A stretch of 64,000 nucleotides of DNA from Paenibacillus silagei (GCF_017874735.1 NZ_JAGGLV010000011.1:124001-188000); one strand, 5' to 3'. Shown: positions 34,035 through 44,232, counted from the first letter of the stretch. A program made the numbers and translations. The notes: generated from the letters alone by a model not told the origin.

Positions 34035-37000
34035 TTACTTATTATACAGTCTGTAAAGGAATGCCGCAGCTTCAGCTTTGGTGGTGTTGCCAGCCGGATT
34101 GACCTTGTTGCCGCTGCCTTCGATGAGCCCTTCCTTCACCATGGCGGCTACGCTGTTCACCGCATAGGAAGCCACTCTGGACTTGTCGGAGAATCTCTCC
34201 AAATCCGTAGCCGTCCCCTGGCTATTCAGCTTCTTCTCCAGCTTCAGGGCTCTCTCGGTCAACACCATCATGTCTTGTCTGGTGATCTTAAGCGCGCTGC
34301 CGAAGCTGCCGTTGTCCAGGCCATTCGTAATCCCAAGCGCTTTGGCCATTCCAATCTCATTATAGTAATAAGCATTCTCCTGTACATCGCTGAAGTTTCC
34401 ATTTACCTTCGCAGTCAAGCCAAGTGCCCTGACGAGGGAGTACAGGAAATCTGCTCTGGTGATCTCGGTTGACGGATGGAATTCACCGCCCTCAGTCTTG
34501 AGAATATCCTTGGATGCAAGGACTTCGACCGCGTTCTTCGCCCATGCTGCCTTTCCGAGATCTGTGAAGGTCTTGGATACATAAGCTACTGCGAAATCGC
34601 CGAGATGAGTAGTTGTGAAGGTTACCATACCGGTCTTGGAATCATAACGTCCGCTCGGTACGGTTAGAACATTTCCATTTCCGTCAATATACCGGATAAC
34701 AATCCGTTCAGGATTCTTCAATTCATCCGCAGACGGCTGGTAAGGTACGGATACGGTAACAGGTGCACCAGGATTGCTCCAGGCCGTTTCTTTTCCGTCC
34801 GTCTTAAGGCTAAGCTGAATGATCGGTCTATCGCCTAGAGCCGCCTTTACTTCCGCCGGAAGCCCCGACTTGTCACCTTTTCCAATCTCCAGCGATACTT
34901 CCTTGCCGCTGCTTTCAGGTGTGCCTGTCAACATATTACCGGAAATAACGACCTGACCGAATTCGGTCGAAATGGTCAGTTTGTTATCCTTGGTTCCGCC
35001 GGTCAGTGCTGCAGCAGGCAAGCCTACCGAGTATGATTTCACTCCTTGCACGGCAGGGATGTCCAGCGTCACATTTTTCTCGATGAGTTCCTTTGCTTTT
35101 GCCAGATCTGCTACCTTAACCATTGCGGTTCCATTGTTCACTGTTGCCTGCATGGTTACTTTCTGTCCTTCTACAACAGGTGCTGCTGGTGCAGGTGTCG
35201 CAGATGCAACAGGTGCAGACGTTGAATAGGTTCCACCAGGTGCAGGCGTTGCAGGCGCTGGTGTTGCTGGTTCAGGTGTTGCAGATGGTGTTCCTGGTTC
35301 CGGAGTGGACGGAGTCTCCGTCTTGCTGTTGGTTACTTTCAGAGTATACGTCTTGACCCTGCCGTCTGCCCCTGTGACCTCAATCTTTATATCTGTTTGG
35401 GTGCCAGGTGTCAACGCTATAGCTTGGGAAGCTGTACCGCTGGCAACCACCTTATCGTTCACTTTAAGGGTTGACCTGCTGTCTGCCGCTGCTGCTGTCA
35501 CAGTAATGCTGCCGGCATCCTTCAGGGACACCTCGTATTCTGTGGTTGCTGCGTTGAATACAGGCTCGAGTGTTCCCGCACTTAGTGTCAGGCTGCTGAG
35601 GTCTGCATTCACACTATTAGGTGTATAGACTCCAAGATCGCCAAGGTCGATTTTATTATTCTGAATAGTCTGATATTCGCCTGCAAAGTAATCATCCAGA
35701 TACGAATGTCCCAGAATGAATCTGTCCGGTTTCATGGCGCCATAGTACCCGGCATTCGCATTACTTTGGCCGTCAAACAGGACATAGCTTCCCTGCCATC
35801 CTGAACCGGTTACGCCCCAGCTGATGATGTGATCGATATACGGGGCGAACTTGTTGAACATTTTGTACAGCAGCGCGTACTGATATCCAAGGGCGTCCGA
35901 CTGTCTCACATTGAGCGCTGCTGGAGCAGTTGCGCCTCCTCCTGGAGCATCGGTCGGCACCTTAAGGTCAAGCTCAGAATAAGTAATACCCGACAGCAGC
36001 CCCCGGTCAACGAGAGAGGCATAAAGGGCCATCGCATATTGGTTGTCGCTGGCAAGGGTCTTACCCACCGCGTCATGTCCCTGGATTCCGATGTCTTCGA
36101 TCAGGGGTCTTCCGTCATACAGCGGATCAGAGCGCCATGCGGTATTTAATTCAAGAACCATGTTATATACGGTTCTAGCTTTACTGCGGGTGGCAACCCC
36201 GTAATCGTTGTAGGTCAGCTTCGGAGGATTGTCAACGATGTAACTGTCAATGCTGCCTTTAGTATCGTGTCCATCCATCTTCATGTACTCTGGAAGGTTA
36301 GCGTAGTTGGCTTTGTAAGCTTCCGCCATCTTGGCGTTGGGGGCCGCGATGTGCGCGTTTTTGAACAGCAGGTATACGTAATGATCGGTGATGTCGCCGC
36401 CAATCTCATCATCTGACATGGCAACAAGCCAGTTGGTATGCTTCAGGCTCGTTCTCCAGCTGTTCGGATCCTCAAGGATAAGCTCGCTGTGGCGGCTCTC
36501 GTGTACCTCTTCGTTGAGTACATCCCAGGAATTGAAGGGAATGATACCACGGGCTTCGCTGGAGCCGTACTTCGTATCTGTGGTCAGGAAGTGCCGCATC
36601 ACATACATCGTATGGTTGAACTGCACTCTTCTCGCCATTTCTTTGTCTACCTTAACCGTGGTTGTAACGCCATTGCCCAGTCCGTAGAAATTGGCAGAGC
36701 CGTTATAACCGGAAGGAAGGTTCGCAGGAATCATCTGTGCCATCCAACCAGGGGCCTGGTTATACCATGCCAGAACATGGCCGTGAGACTTGTACTGCCC
36801 GGGAGTTCCAGAATCTCTGATCGCCTGATAAGAGTTGGTAGGGAAGCTATACTCCGCTAAGCCAGGGGCAGTGGTTGCGCCGTTCATGGCCTCGCCGTTC
36901 ACATTCTTCAGCCATTCCGGACCACGGGGATGCGTGCCATCGGCCTTCAGATTGTTGCCGTCAACGAAGATCTCATAGTGATTGGCTCTGGTTCCGTTTA

Positions 37001-38072
37001 CAGGTCCGGTGCCGATCGCGCCGACCATGAACAGGCCATTCTCCTTATTGTACAGACTTTTTAGAGGCGCTACGACACTCTGGTGTTCCTTATTGACTAC
37101 GCTCGGAAGCGCAACACCCTTCGGATCAGGTGCGGTAATCTCAATGTTAGAGACTAGCAGCATACCGGTTTCTTCAGGACGGGCATTCTCCCCATGAAGC
37201 TCAAGAATGAAGTTCGAGGAATTGCCCGTTGAGGCGGTAATACTATGATGCGCCTTCAGCCAGGATTCGCCGTTGTAGCTGCCCACCCAGTCAGGATTCA
37301 AGTTGTTGTACTGGTATTCCCTGAGGTAGCTGTCGAGGTTATCGCTGGCATTTCTGACTCTCCATCTCATGAATTTGCCTTGCGCGCTCTTCGGATAGTA
37401 GACATCGAATTCAATCGTTGAACCCGCTGTGACATTGACGGCCGGGGACAACGGGGATTCCAGACTGATGCCGCCGAAGGTGCTTTTGCCGTTATGGGCG
37501 TAATTAATCTGGAGCACTTCCGCTTTCCCTTGAGCATCTGCAAAAGGATATGCGATCGTCTTGAATGTCCCGCCGGCAAAGTCGGCCGGGACACGGTTAT
37601 CCAGCGGAGTTCTTGCCTTCCAGGCATTCGTAGGCGCGGTAACTTTTACAGGAACCTTACCCGGACCCGGATCAAGCCGGAAATAGGGATCGGAGCCGTC
37701 TGATTTGATATTTGCAGTGAAATTCATTATGGCTTCTTTCAGCGTTGCAATAGCTTCGCCCGCCGGAGTGTTCGCATTACGCGCAAGCTCAAGCGCATCA
37801 TTAAGAGCTTGGAGTTCGTCTACATGCACCCAGGGCAAAGCCCTGTTCACATCCGAACCATAGACTGACCCATAGACAGACTGGCTGACCTGGAGCGGGA
37901 ACTCCGTATTGCCGGTTTTTAGAGCTTCGGCTTGCGCAATGAGGTCGCTCAGTTCAACGGACGGTTCCTCTCCAGCCGCAGCAGCCGGGACGGGAGTATA
38001 CGTGAAGATGGAGAACAACATGATGATAACGAGAAGGCGGGAGATGCTGACTACATATTTTCTACTGTTCAT
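34035..38072 (-). CDS. S-layer-anchored GH10 endo-1,4-beta-xylanase
   Basis: 1345 aa. Signal peptide (residues 1-33), a helical region, a CBM4/9-22-like beta-sandwich (about 135-320), a GH10 catalytic barrel (about 325-810) with acid/base Glu521 in 'WDVLNEEV' and nucleophile Glu700 in 'YSELDL', a cadherin-like Ig module (about 815-905), a Pro/Ala/Thr linker, a further beta module, and three SLH repeats at the C-terminus ('FTDLGKAAWAKNAVEVLASK', 'FSDVQENAYYYNEIGMAKALG', 'RFSDKSRVASYAVNSVAAMV') that anchor it to the cell wall. It degrades xylan outside the cell. A perfect cre site lies 105 bp upstream. The catalytic domain contains long insertions relative to small GH10 enzymes. Confidence 0.93.
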   Translation of the reverse strand: MNSRKYVVSISRLLVIIMLFSIFTYTPVPAAAAGEEPSVELSDLIAQAEALKTGNTEFPLQVSQSVYGSVYGSDVNRALPWVHVDELQALNDALELARNANTPAGEAIATLKEAIMNFTANIKSDGSDPYFRLDPGPGKVPVKVTAPTNAWKARTPLDNRVPADFAGGTFKTIAYPFADAQGKAEVLQINYAHNGKSTFGGISLESPLSPAVNVTAGSTIEFDVYYPKSAQGKFMRWRVRNASDNLDSYLREYQYNNLNPDWVGSYNGESWLKAHHSITASTGNSSNFILELHGENARPEETGMLLVSNIEITAPDPKGVALPSVVNKEHQSVVAPLKSLYNKENGLFMVGAIGTGPVNGTRANHYEIFVDGNNLKADGTHPRGPEWLKNVNGEAMNGATTAPGLAEYSFPTNSYQAIRDSGTPGQYKSHGHVLAWYNQAPGWMAQMIPANLPSGYNGSANFYGLGNGVTTTVKVDKEMARRVQFNHTMYVMRHFLTTDTKYGSSEARGIIPFNSWDVLNEEVHESRHSELILEDPNSWRTSLKHTNWLVAMSDDEIGGDITDHYVYLLFKNAHIAAPNAKMAEAYKANYANLPEYMKMDGHDTKGSIDSYIVDNPPKLTYNDYGVATRSKARTVYNMVLELNTAWRSDPLYDGRPLIEDIGIQGHDAVGKTLASDNQYAMALYASLVDRGLLSGITYSELDLKVPTDAPGGGATAPAALNVRQSDALGYQYALLYKMFNKFAPYIDHIISWGVTGSGWQGSYVLFDGQSNANAGYYGAMKPDRFILGHSYLDDYFAGEYQTIQNNKIDLGDLGVYTPNSVNADLSSLTLSAGTLEPVFNAATTEYEVSLKDAGSITVTAAAADSRSTLKVNDKVVASGTASQAIALTPGTQTDIKIEVTGADGRVKTYTLKVTNSKTETPSTPEPGTPSATPEPATPAPATPAPGGTYSTSAPVASATPAPAAPVVEGQKVTMQATVNNGTAMVKVADLAKAKELIEKNVTLDIPAVQGVKSYSVGLPAAALTGGTKDNKLTISTEFGQVVISGNMLTGTPESSGKEVSLEIGKGDKSGLPAEVKAALGDRPIIQLSLKTDGKETAWSNPGAPVTVSVPYQPSADELKNPERIVIRYIDGNGNVLTVPSGRYDSKTGMVTFTTTHLGDFAVAYVSKTFTDLGKAAWAKNAVEVLASKDILKTEGGEFHPSTEITRADFLYSLVRALGLTAKVNGNFSDVQENAYYYNEIGMAKALGITNGLDNGSFGSALKITRQDMMVLTERALKLEKKLNSQGTATDLERFSDKSRVASYAVNSVAAMVKEGLIEGSGNKVNPAGNTTKAEAAAFLYRLYNK

Positions 38073-38365
38073 CTAAGTTTGACTCCTTTTCTTATGGAGA
38101 TTCTTACCCTTGGTTACGCCAAGTCTGGCTTGACAGTCAATCCCGCACCTCCCTCTGAACCTATTGGCAGACAATGTTTGTAAACGCATTCACGAAAGCG
38201 GATGATTAGGCTGTAACAGCTTTCATATTAGCAACTGGAAGAGAAAGTCTAAATACGGGTAATGCACGAATGATTTTAATATATTACGAAAATAGACACA
38301 CTTCTCGGCTCACCCTGCCAGGAAAAAGGAAATTTGGTGTGGTAATGGAATATAGGGCAAAAACA
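38073..38365. other. Xylanase upstream region
   Basis: Intergenic stretch with the xylanase ribosome site (AAGGAG at 38085-38092 on the minus strand), the cre site and AT-rich sequence up to the next hairpin. No gene is seen in it. Confidence 0.6.
38177..38191. promoter_or_regulatory. CcpA cre site
   Basis: TTGTAAACGCATTCA matches the cre consensus WTGNAANCGNWNNCW at all positions. It lies upstream of the xylanase gene and implies carbon catabolite repression by CcpA with HPr-Ser-P. Confidence 0.78.
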
Positions 38366-38402
38366 AAAAGACCGCCCCCTCTCGCAAAGGTATGCGGTCT
38401 AT
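38366..38402. terminator. GACCG-family hairpin closing the biosynthetic operon
   Basis: AAAAGACCGcCC ... ATGCGGTCTATC with an A-run on one side, which gives a T-run for minus-strand transcripts from the cluster. Confidence 0.75.
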
Positions 38403-38440
38403 CTGATACTCTACCCGGTTACCTGACTCACATTGTTGGT

Positions 38441-39490
38441 TCAGCTTTTCAAGCTTGCAGCCTCTAACATTAAATAAAATTGATGATGAAAATGCACTTC
38501 ATTATTATATATTTTTGTAAATAAACCCATGCACTTATCTATGATTTCCCCAGTGAACGTTTGGGACATGATGGCTTTATTCGAATAGAACCTTACCGTC
38601 TTCCAGTCATTAATAATTTGGTCCAGTAACGGGTCAAGCGTATCCTTGGCATTGGTATGATCAAGGTTATACTTATAGAGCGTATTTAACCTGTATTTCT
38701 CAGAACATTTTCTATAAATAGTACTGCTCAATGTTTCTGTAATGGTTTCATTTGTGATAACACGCTCGTAATTTTCGGCCAGCAGCAAGATATTATTCAG
38801 ACCTTCCGTTATTTCATCTTGATACCTGCACATATTCTCTACAAATGTATTGATCGTTGTGTGGGCTGACTTGTTATTGTTCAAGTTCAAATTCTCATCA
38901 TTACCGGGAGGCACTAGCGAATATTCCCAAAAGTAGTCTGGCATCTTTACGTGTTCCGAAGTCAGGCATGAACATTTAAATTCTGAAAATGGCAGAGAAT
39001 ATTGTCTGTATTCTGTAATATCATCAACCGTATATATTTCCCCGTTCGTAAGATTGAAGCCATAGACGAACACAGGATGCAGTCCATGTTTTTTGTTATA
39101 GTAAAAGTCTCTCCCGCGTTGATAAAATAAATCAATAAAAATGGAAATCGGATGACCCCTAGAAATAGAGTTTATGATCTCATCTTGTAAAGTATCTAGC
39201 GAAGGGGATATTTTGCGGATGGAGATTCCCATCTCCTCAAGAATCTGATCTCCCTCCTTAAGCTCCAACACCTCTAACTTGAAATATCCTCTTGTTTGTA
39301 TTTTTTGTTCATTGAATCTGTAAATGCTAATCACATTATTCAGAATCGGCAGCTCATCTTTATCGAAATATCTGGCAAGCGTTAAAAACAAATTGTAGTC
39401 GCAGCTAAAATAAGGAAAATTATGATGAGGAAACATTTTGGTCATGCCGTCGAAGGGTTGAAAGGTATCCAGGGAAACAATTTCATCCAT
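38441..39490 (-). CDS. BtrH-like N-terminal-domain protein (second of two)
   Basis: 349 aa, last gene of the cluster. An N-terminal half like BtrH, the butirosin acyl-ACP:aminoglycoside acyltransferase: 'HHNFPYFSCDYNLF' carries the Cys expected as nucleophile, 'GHPISIFIDLFY' and 'HGLHPVFVYGFN' supply the His, and 'GEIYTVDDIT' the Asp. The C-terminal half is helical and variable. Predicted to take an acyl group from one of the carrier proteins and form an amide or ester. AGGAGAAAT precedes the ATG. Confidence 0.72.
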   Translation of the reverse strand: MDEIVSLDTFQPFDGMTKMFPHHNFPYFSCDYNLFLTLARYFDKDELPILNNVISIYRFNEQKIQTRGYFKLEVLELKEGDQILEEMGISIRKISPSLDTLQDEIINSISRGHPISIFIDLFYQRGRDFYYNKKHGLHPVFVYGFNLTNGEIYTVDDITEYRQYSLPFSEFKCSCLTSEHVKMPDYFWEYSLVPPGNDENLNLNNNKSAHTTINTFVENMCRYQDEITEGLNNILLLAENYERVITNETITETLSSTIYRKCSEKYRLNTLYKYNLDHTNAKDTLDPLLDQIINDWKTVRFYSNKAIMSQTFTGEIIDKCMGLFTKIYNNEVHFHHQFYLMLEAASLKS

Positions 39491-39525
39491 AAAATATTTC
39501 TCCTATACTAAAATTATTGTCGCTA

Positions 39526-40383
39526 TCACCCAGCCGATGTATGCATTTGATTCAACGCGTACACATTATAGTAATTTGGGATATTCAAATCTTCGTAGTA
39601 ATCAATCGAGACATTGAAGCCGTTGGTGCGGAAGATGTTCTCGAGCCTGCTGATCTGCTCTTCATCCAGTCCGTGTACCTCCATGACAATTTGCCTGATT
39701 TTGCCCCAATCCTCCGGAAGGATGCCTTCCAGCACCTCAAATTCACTTTTTTCCACGTCGATTTTGAGCAGATCAATGGGGTTCAGATCGTAATAGCGGA
39801 TCATTTCAGAGATCGTAGTTAGCTTGCATCGATGGATTTGTTCATTCAGAAGCTTCGGCGACATCAGATGATCGACAAACCGGTTTAGCATGCGCGGGTC
39901 GGCGAAGTCATCCCGGTAATGGTTGATTAACCCGTACCGGAGATCCTGATCGTGGTTCTCCCGGTATTTGATCTGGACAGAATCCGTGGACATCGTAGGA
40001 AAATAGGCAAACTCCGCTTCCTTGATCTCATTGGAAAGCCCAACGTTAACCGTTGTTACGCGAGAGAGCGAGCTCGTATTCATCTTCAAAAGCTTAAACG
40101 TCGGAGGCAGTGGCTCAAAGGCATATACCCTGCAGTTACTCTTGCTGCTGACATACAGGGTGAACATGCCGATATTAGCCCCGACATCCATGACCGTGCC
40201 ATGATCCGGGAGCGTAATCCCGTGCTTGAAATACATCTCCTTCTGGAAAATCTCGTTGTAGAGGAACTCGGTTTCTCCTTCGTTGTTTTGATAGATTTCG
40301 ATCCCGTTGTGCAGCCGCTTCTTGGCAGTGGCTTCTGTCTGCGGTGAAAAGCTCTTGTGCTCCATCCTGCTCATCCGATTCAC
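39526..40383 (-). CDS. FkbM-family methyltransferase
   Basis: 285 aa SAM-dependent methyltransferase with 'VMDVGANIGMFTLYVS' (motif I), 'RVYAFEPLPPTFKLL', and 'IDLLKIDVEKSEFEVLEGI', the FkbM hallmark. Usually an O-methyltransferase acting on sugars or polyketide/peptide hydroxyls in natural-product clusters. It lies 30 bases after the second permease and 35 before the BtrH-like gene. The likely target is a hydroxyl of the glycosylated product. Confidence 0.87.
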   Translation of the reverse strand: MNRMSRMEHKSFSPQTEATAKKRLHNGIEIYQNNEGETEFLYNEIFQKEMYFKHGITLPDHGTVMDVGANIGMFTLYVSSKSNCRVYAFEPLPPTFKLLKMNTSSLSRVTTVNVGLSNEIKEAEFAYFPTMSTDSVQIKYRENHDQDLRYGLINHYRDDFADPRMLNRFVDHLMSPKLLNEQIHRCKLTTISEMIRYYDLNPIDLLKIDVEKSEFEVLEGILPEDWGKIRQIVMEVHGLDEEQISRLENIFRTNGFNVSIDYYEDLNIPNYYNVYALNQMHTSAG

Positions 40384-40412
40384 CTTCTCAACAATTTTTT
40401 TGGGGCATATCT

Positions 40413-41225
40413 CTAACTGCTGGCGCTCTCATAGTGTTTGACGGCCAGCTTCCAGAACAGCCTGACCACTAGAAGCGATATCACAGGAGCTGCAAAAATC
40501 CATATCCCAAGGAACAAGTCCAACCGGTCGATCAAATAAACCGACGGCATGTTGGTGATAAACAAGATAGGCACGACATACAGTCCTATTCTCCGCAGCC
40601 ATTTGGGGTATATGTACATCGGCATATTGTTCAAATCCCAACATTTGTCCAGTATGTCGAAGATCGAACCGGACTTCACCGTCCAGAAGGCAAGAATCTG
40701 CGGAAGAAGAAGCACCGAGTAGGTCACGATCGTGCTGCTCAAGATCACGCCGATATATCCGGCCAAGTGGATAAAGCTTGGCTCGATGCCAAGACGCCGC
40801 CAGGCCAATACGATCATCGTAATCCCGGCGATCAGGTTCGGAATCGGAAACGCGAAGTTCACGTGCCGGAATGAAATCATGAACTGCAGCGATAGCGGCT
40901 TGGTCATATACAAGTCCAGCGTCCCGTTGCGGATATGGCCGGCAAATCTATAAAAGTTATCCATAAACAGTCCTGTATAGATTGCGATCATAATCGTATA
41001 GGTCCCGGTGAAGATCATCATCTGGTCAGGAGAAATTCCGTTAATTTCGATCCCTAGCTGGTAAACGAAGACGATATAGATCAGCTTGGACAACAGAAAT
41101 ACGGTCTCCATGATCAAACCGGAGTAGAAATTCGCTTTGTATTCCATGTAACCGACCAAGCTGTTCTTCGCAAAAATAAAAAACATGCGTACATGCTTCC
41201 GAATCTCAGACAAGCTGATACTCAC
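40413..41225 (-). CDS. ABC-2 type permease (second subunit)
   Basis: About 270 aa, six TM helices. 'NSLVGYMEYKANFYSGLI' and 'IRNGTLDLYMTKPLSLQFMI' are typical of the ABC2_membrane_6 (formerly DUF990) family. The start is GTG at 41225, eight bases after a GGAGG that lies within the end of the first permease gene. Forms a heterodimeric pore with the first permease; exports the cluster product, or protects the cell. Confidence 0.85.
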   Translation of the reverse strand: MSISLSEIRKHVRMFFIFAKNSLVGYMEYKANFYSGLIMETVFLLSKLIYIVFVYQLGIEINGISPDQMMIFTGTYTIMIAIYTGLFMDNFYRFAGHIRNGTLDLYMTKPLSLQFMISFRHVNFAFPIPNLIAGITMIVLAWRRLGIEPSFIHLAGYIGVILSSTIVTYSVLLLPQILAFWTVKSGSIFDILDKCWDLNNMPMYIYPKWLRRIGLYVVPILFITNMPSVYLIDRLDLFLGIWIFAAPVISLLVVRLFWKLAVKHYESASS

Positions 41226-41229
41226 AGAT

Positions 41230-42039
41230 CTAACCTCCAACGGCTACATATTTCTTCATCCCGGAATCCCAAGACAGCTTGGAAATGATCATAAGCACAA
41301 TTACCCAAACCGCCTGTAAGAGGAGCCCGGGCACGATTTCATGAATCGTCAAGCTCCCATTGATGATCTTAACCGGGAAGTATACGACATATTGAAACGG
41401 TAAGTAGCTGGAAATTCTGGCAAACGTATCTCCGAAAATATTAAGCGGAAAGATGGCGCCACTGAGCAGATAGACGCCTTGGTTGAACGCGATAAAAACG
41501 CCCCAAACCTCAGTAATAATGAACGCGAGGGCACTAATCGAATAAAAAAGCAGGAAGTTGATGAGCAGCCCGAACAGAATGCTGACCAGGAACAAAACGA
41601 TTTGCCCCACTCTAAGCTGAAACTCCCAAATCTGAGTGAACACGATCATCAGGATGACGAATAAAACAAGGACGACCGCGGTCTGAACCGTTTTCCCGCC
41701 GAAAAAATTGCATATCCGATAGCTGAAATAATGAATAGGCTGAGCGATAAATTTGCTCAGTCCACCCGTCTTGATATCGTTCGCGACCTCCCCTTCGAAG
41801 CCGGCAGAAACCAGCTTGGAGACGACGCCGGACAACACGGAATAAATGATGATCTGCGAATACGAATAGCCGTTAATAATCTCCTGCGGCGAACTGCGGA
41901 ACACGGCTGTCCAGAGGAAGCATTGGACGAGTATGATGAAGCCGCCGCTGATAATACTCATCAGGAAATCGGTCCGGTATTCCATCTCATTCTGAAGCGC
42001 AAGGATGTACGTCCTTTTATACTTTTGCAAGGCTTTCAT
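41230..42039 (-). CDS. ABC-2 type permease (first subunit)
   Basis: About 269 aa, six TM helices, ABC2_membrane_6 family: 'LALQNEMEYRTDFLMSI' and 'VANDIKTGGLSKFIAQPIHYF'. The preferred start is the ATG at 42039, which overlaps the ATPase gene by 23 bases; an open frame continues to 42111 without a better ribosome site. Partner of the ATPase and of the second permease. Confidence 0.85.
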   Translation of the reverse strand: MKALQKYKRTYILALQNEMEYRTDFLMSIISGGFIILVQCFLWTAVFRSSPQEIINGYSYSQIIIYSVLSGVVSKLVSAGFEGEVANDIKTGGLSKFIAQPIHYFSYRICNFFGGKTVQTAVVLVLFVILMIVFTQIWEFQLRVGQIVLFLVSILFGLLINFLLFYSISALAFIITEVWGVFIAFNQGVYLLSGAIFPLNIFGDTFARISSYLPFQYVVYFPVKIINGSLTIHEIVPGLLLQAVWVIVLMIISKLSWDSGMKKYVAVGG

Positions 42040-43021
42040 GTCTGACCCCATCTTTCTGATATAAGCTTTCGATGCCTCGCTCGACAGGTATATCTTCAAC
42101 TGTGAAATCAAGGATCGGGAACCGGTCCAGCATCATCTTGGAGAGTCGCTGAAGGTCATGCTTATCGATCTCCATAACGGCATTCAGGCCGTCATGTTGA
42201 GTAATAACGCCATAGTCGCTTAGCGCTTGCCTCGGTACTTCGTCCGTAAATTGCAGCTTGATAATCTTTTTGGCATGGAACAGCTCGTTCACCCGCCGGA
42301 GATCGCCGTCGTATACGATCTTCCCTTGATTGATGATGATCGTTCGTTTGCACAGATCCTCAATATCCGCCATATAGTGGCTTGTCAGAATGACCGTGGC
42401 CTTCGTCTGCTGGTTATAATACTTCAGGAACTCCCGAATGCGCTTCTGCGAAATCAGATCAAGTCCGATTGTAGGCTCATCCAGGAATATCACCTTGGGC
42501 CGGTGGATGAGCGACGCAATAAGCTCCATCTTCATCCGTTCCCCCAGCGAAAGCCTCCGCACCTGAATGTTGAGCAGGTCTTTAACGTCAAGCATCTCCG
42601 TAAGCTCATCCAGGACAAGGTTGTAGGGCTCATCCTCGACCTCATAGATGCATTTGTTCAGGTACAACGATTCATTCGCCGGCAAATCCCACCACAACTG
42701 CGATTTCTGCCCCATCACGATCGAGAACTGCATCTTGAATTCTTTTTTTCGCTCCCAAGGGACATAGCCTAATACCGTCGCCTGCCCGCTTGTCGGATAC
42801 AAGATGCCGGACAGCATCTTAAGCGTCGTCGTTTTGCCGGAGCCGTTCGGGCCTAAGAATCCGACCATCTCCCCTTGCTCGATGACAAGTGATATTTCGC
42901 TAACCGCTTCTTTAATCAATGATTTCCGTTTCACTAAATTTTTGAGCGATTTTTTAAGCCCCAATTCTTTTTCGTAATACTTGAAGCTTTTAGACAATCC
43001 TTCCATCTGGATAATGCTCAC
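42017..43021 (-). CDS. ABC transporter ATP-binding protein
   Basis: 334 aa. Walker A 'GPNGSGKTTTLK', Q-loop 'MGQKSQLWWDL', signature 'RLSLGERMKME', Walker B 'VIFLDEPTIGLD' and H-loop 'ILTSHYM' are intact, followed by a regulatory C-terminal domain. GTG start. The 'WWDLPANESL' Q-loop context is typical of ATPases that pair with ABC2_membrane_6 permeases. It powers export of the cluster product. Confidence 0.92.
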   Translation of the reverse strand: MSIIQMEGLSKSFKYYEKELGLKKSLKNLVKRKSLIKEAVSEISLVIEQGEMVGFLGPNGSGKTTTLKMLSGILYPTSGQATVLGYVPWERKKEFKMQFSIVMGQKSQLWWDLPANESLYLNKCIYEVEDEPYNLVLDELTEMLDVKDLLNIQVRRLSLGERMKMELIASLIHRPKVIFLDEPTIGLDLISQKRIREFLKYYNQQTKATVILTSHYMADIEDLCKRTIIINQGKIVYDGDLRRVNELFHAKKIIKLQFTDEVPRQALSDYGVITQHDGLNAVMEIDKHDLQRLSKMMLDRFPILDFTVEDIPVERGIESLYQKDGVRHESLAKV

Positions 43022-43053
43022 TCATGCACCTCATTTATGTGAATTTAGAAGAG

Positions 43054-44232
43054 TTATACACCGTGCAAATGCAAAACACTGCACTTGGAACATGCCGGTG
43101 TCAGTCGTTCGTCCATCATTTCCCTTATTCTTCTGTAGTTCATGCTATGCCATAATTCCTGTACAGACGCTTCATGTAATTTGCCGATCTCGAACTCCTT
43201 GAAGAATTTACACGCGATAATTGTTCCATCGGGCGTAATGTCCATCCGGTTCGAGAGCGCCAGGCACTTCTTGTTCATCGTGCCTTTGCCCTCCACCTCT
43301 TTGCCGAGCACGAAATCCTCAATTTGGTCATGATCCAGATTCGGCTGGTAGCGCAAACGCATTTTCCAGACCCGATTATTGACCCGGTCCAACTCGCTCA
43401 TGAGAGCAGGAATACGCTCCGGATCGAGCTTGTAGTTAAAGGCGTGCCAGCTTCGTTCGCCCCTGTGCTCGCTCGCCGGAAGGAAGTCGAACTTCTCGTC
43501 AAAGTAATTGTCCATTCCCTGCGTGCATTCGTCCGAGATGTACCACGGGAAGCAGACCATGACCATATCTACACCGACGCCCTCCAGAAAGTCCAGCAGA
43601 TCGTAAAGCTTGTCAGTCATACCATCGTTAACGACGGTATGGATCGTAATTTTGCCCTTGAACCGGTTCTCCTTGCGCAGCTCGACCAGCTTCCGGATTG
43701 CATCTATCGCCTTATTAAAGACCCCATTGCCGCGAAGCGCATCATTCTCTTCTTCGAATCCATCAAGCGCAATGAGCAGCTCCAGGTTATCGGAGATTCT
43801 CAGCAAGGCGTCCAGCTTTCGCTCGATCAGCACCGCATTCGTACAGATCGTCGTCTCCCGGGGATAGGCTTCAAGCAAATCGGCCAAACGGTCGAAATGG
43901 CTGTATACGAGCGGCTCGCCGCCCCAGATATAGAGTCTCGACTTGGCTGGTTCCGTCTCAAGGATCAGCTTCTCCAGCAGCCCATAGTCGAGCTGTTCCC
44001 GCTGCTGCTCCGGTGTCATGAAGTGATGGTAGCCGGTGTCGTTCCATTGATAGCAATGCTTGCAGCGCAAGTTGCATTGGTTCGTCAGTTTAATCCCGAC
44101 CGACTCCGGCAACGGTGTCGCGTAACCCGCTATTTTCTCCATGTTCCGCTTGGTTTCCAACGTATTCCTGATGGTACGTTTCAATATTTGCAAATCCTTT
44201 GCGGAATGCTTAATCTCTGATTTCGGATTCAT
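43054..44232 (-). CDS. Radical SAM/SPASM protein 2
   Basis: 392 aa. Canonical 'CNLRCKHCYQW' (Cx3Cx2C) for the SAM-binding [4Fe-4S] cluster, 'YIWGGEPLV' (GGE motif), 'LELLIALDGFEEENDALRG', and a C-terminal SPASM-type Cys set ('KKCLALSNRMDITPDG', 'IIACKFF', 'CSKCSVLHLHGV') for auxiliary clusters. Carries out radical chemistry on a cluster intermediate, e.g. dehydrogenation, epimerisation or C-X bond formation; the substrate is unknown. Adjacent paralogue upstream at 44275. Confidence 0.85.
   Translation of the reverse strand: MNPKSEIKHSAKDLQILKRTIRNTLETKRNMEKIAGYATPLPESVGIKLTNQCNLRCKHCYQWNDTGYHHFMTPEQQREQLDYGLLEKLILETEPAKSRLYIWGGEPLVYSHFDRLADLLEAYPRETTICTNAVLIERKLDALLRISDNLELLIALDGFEEENDALRGNGVFNKAIDAIRKLVELRKENRFKGKITIHTVVNDGMTDKLYDLLDFLEGVGVDMVMVCFPWYISDECTQGMDNYFDEKFDFLPASEHRGERSWHAFNYKLDPERIPALMSELDRVNNRVWKMRLRYQPNLDHDQIEDFVLGKEVEGKGTMNKKCLALSNRMDITPDGTIIACKFFKEFEIGKLHEASVQELWHSMNYRRIREMMDERLTPACSKCSVLHLHGV

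Noticed and set aside
35190..35300. Short GCAGGTG/GTTGC direct repeats in the xylanase gene
   Set aside because: They encode the Pro/Ala/Thr linker, so they are coding repeats, not a regulatory array or CRISPR.
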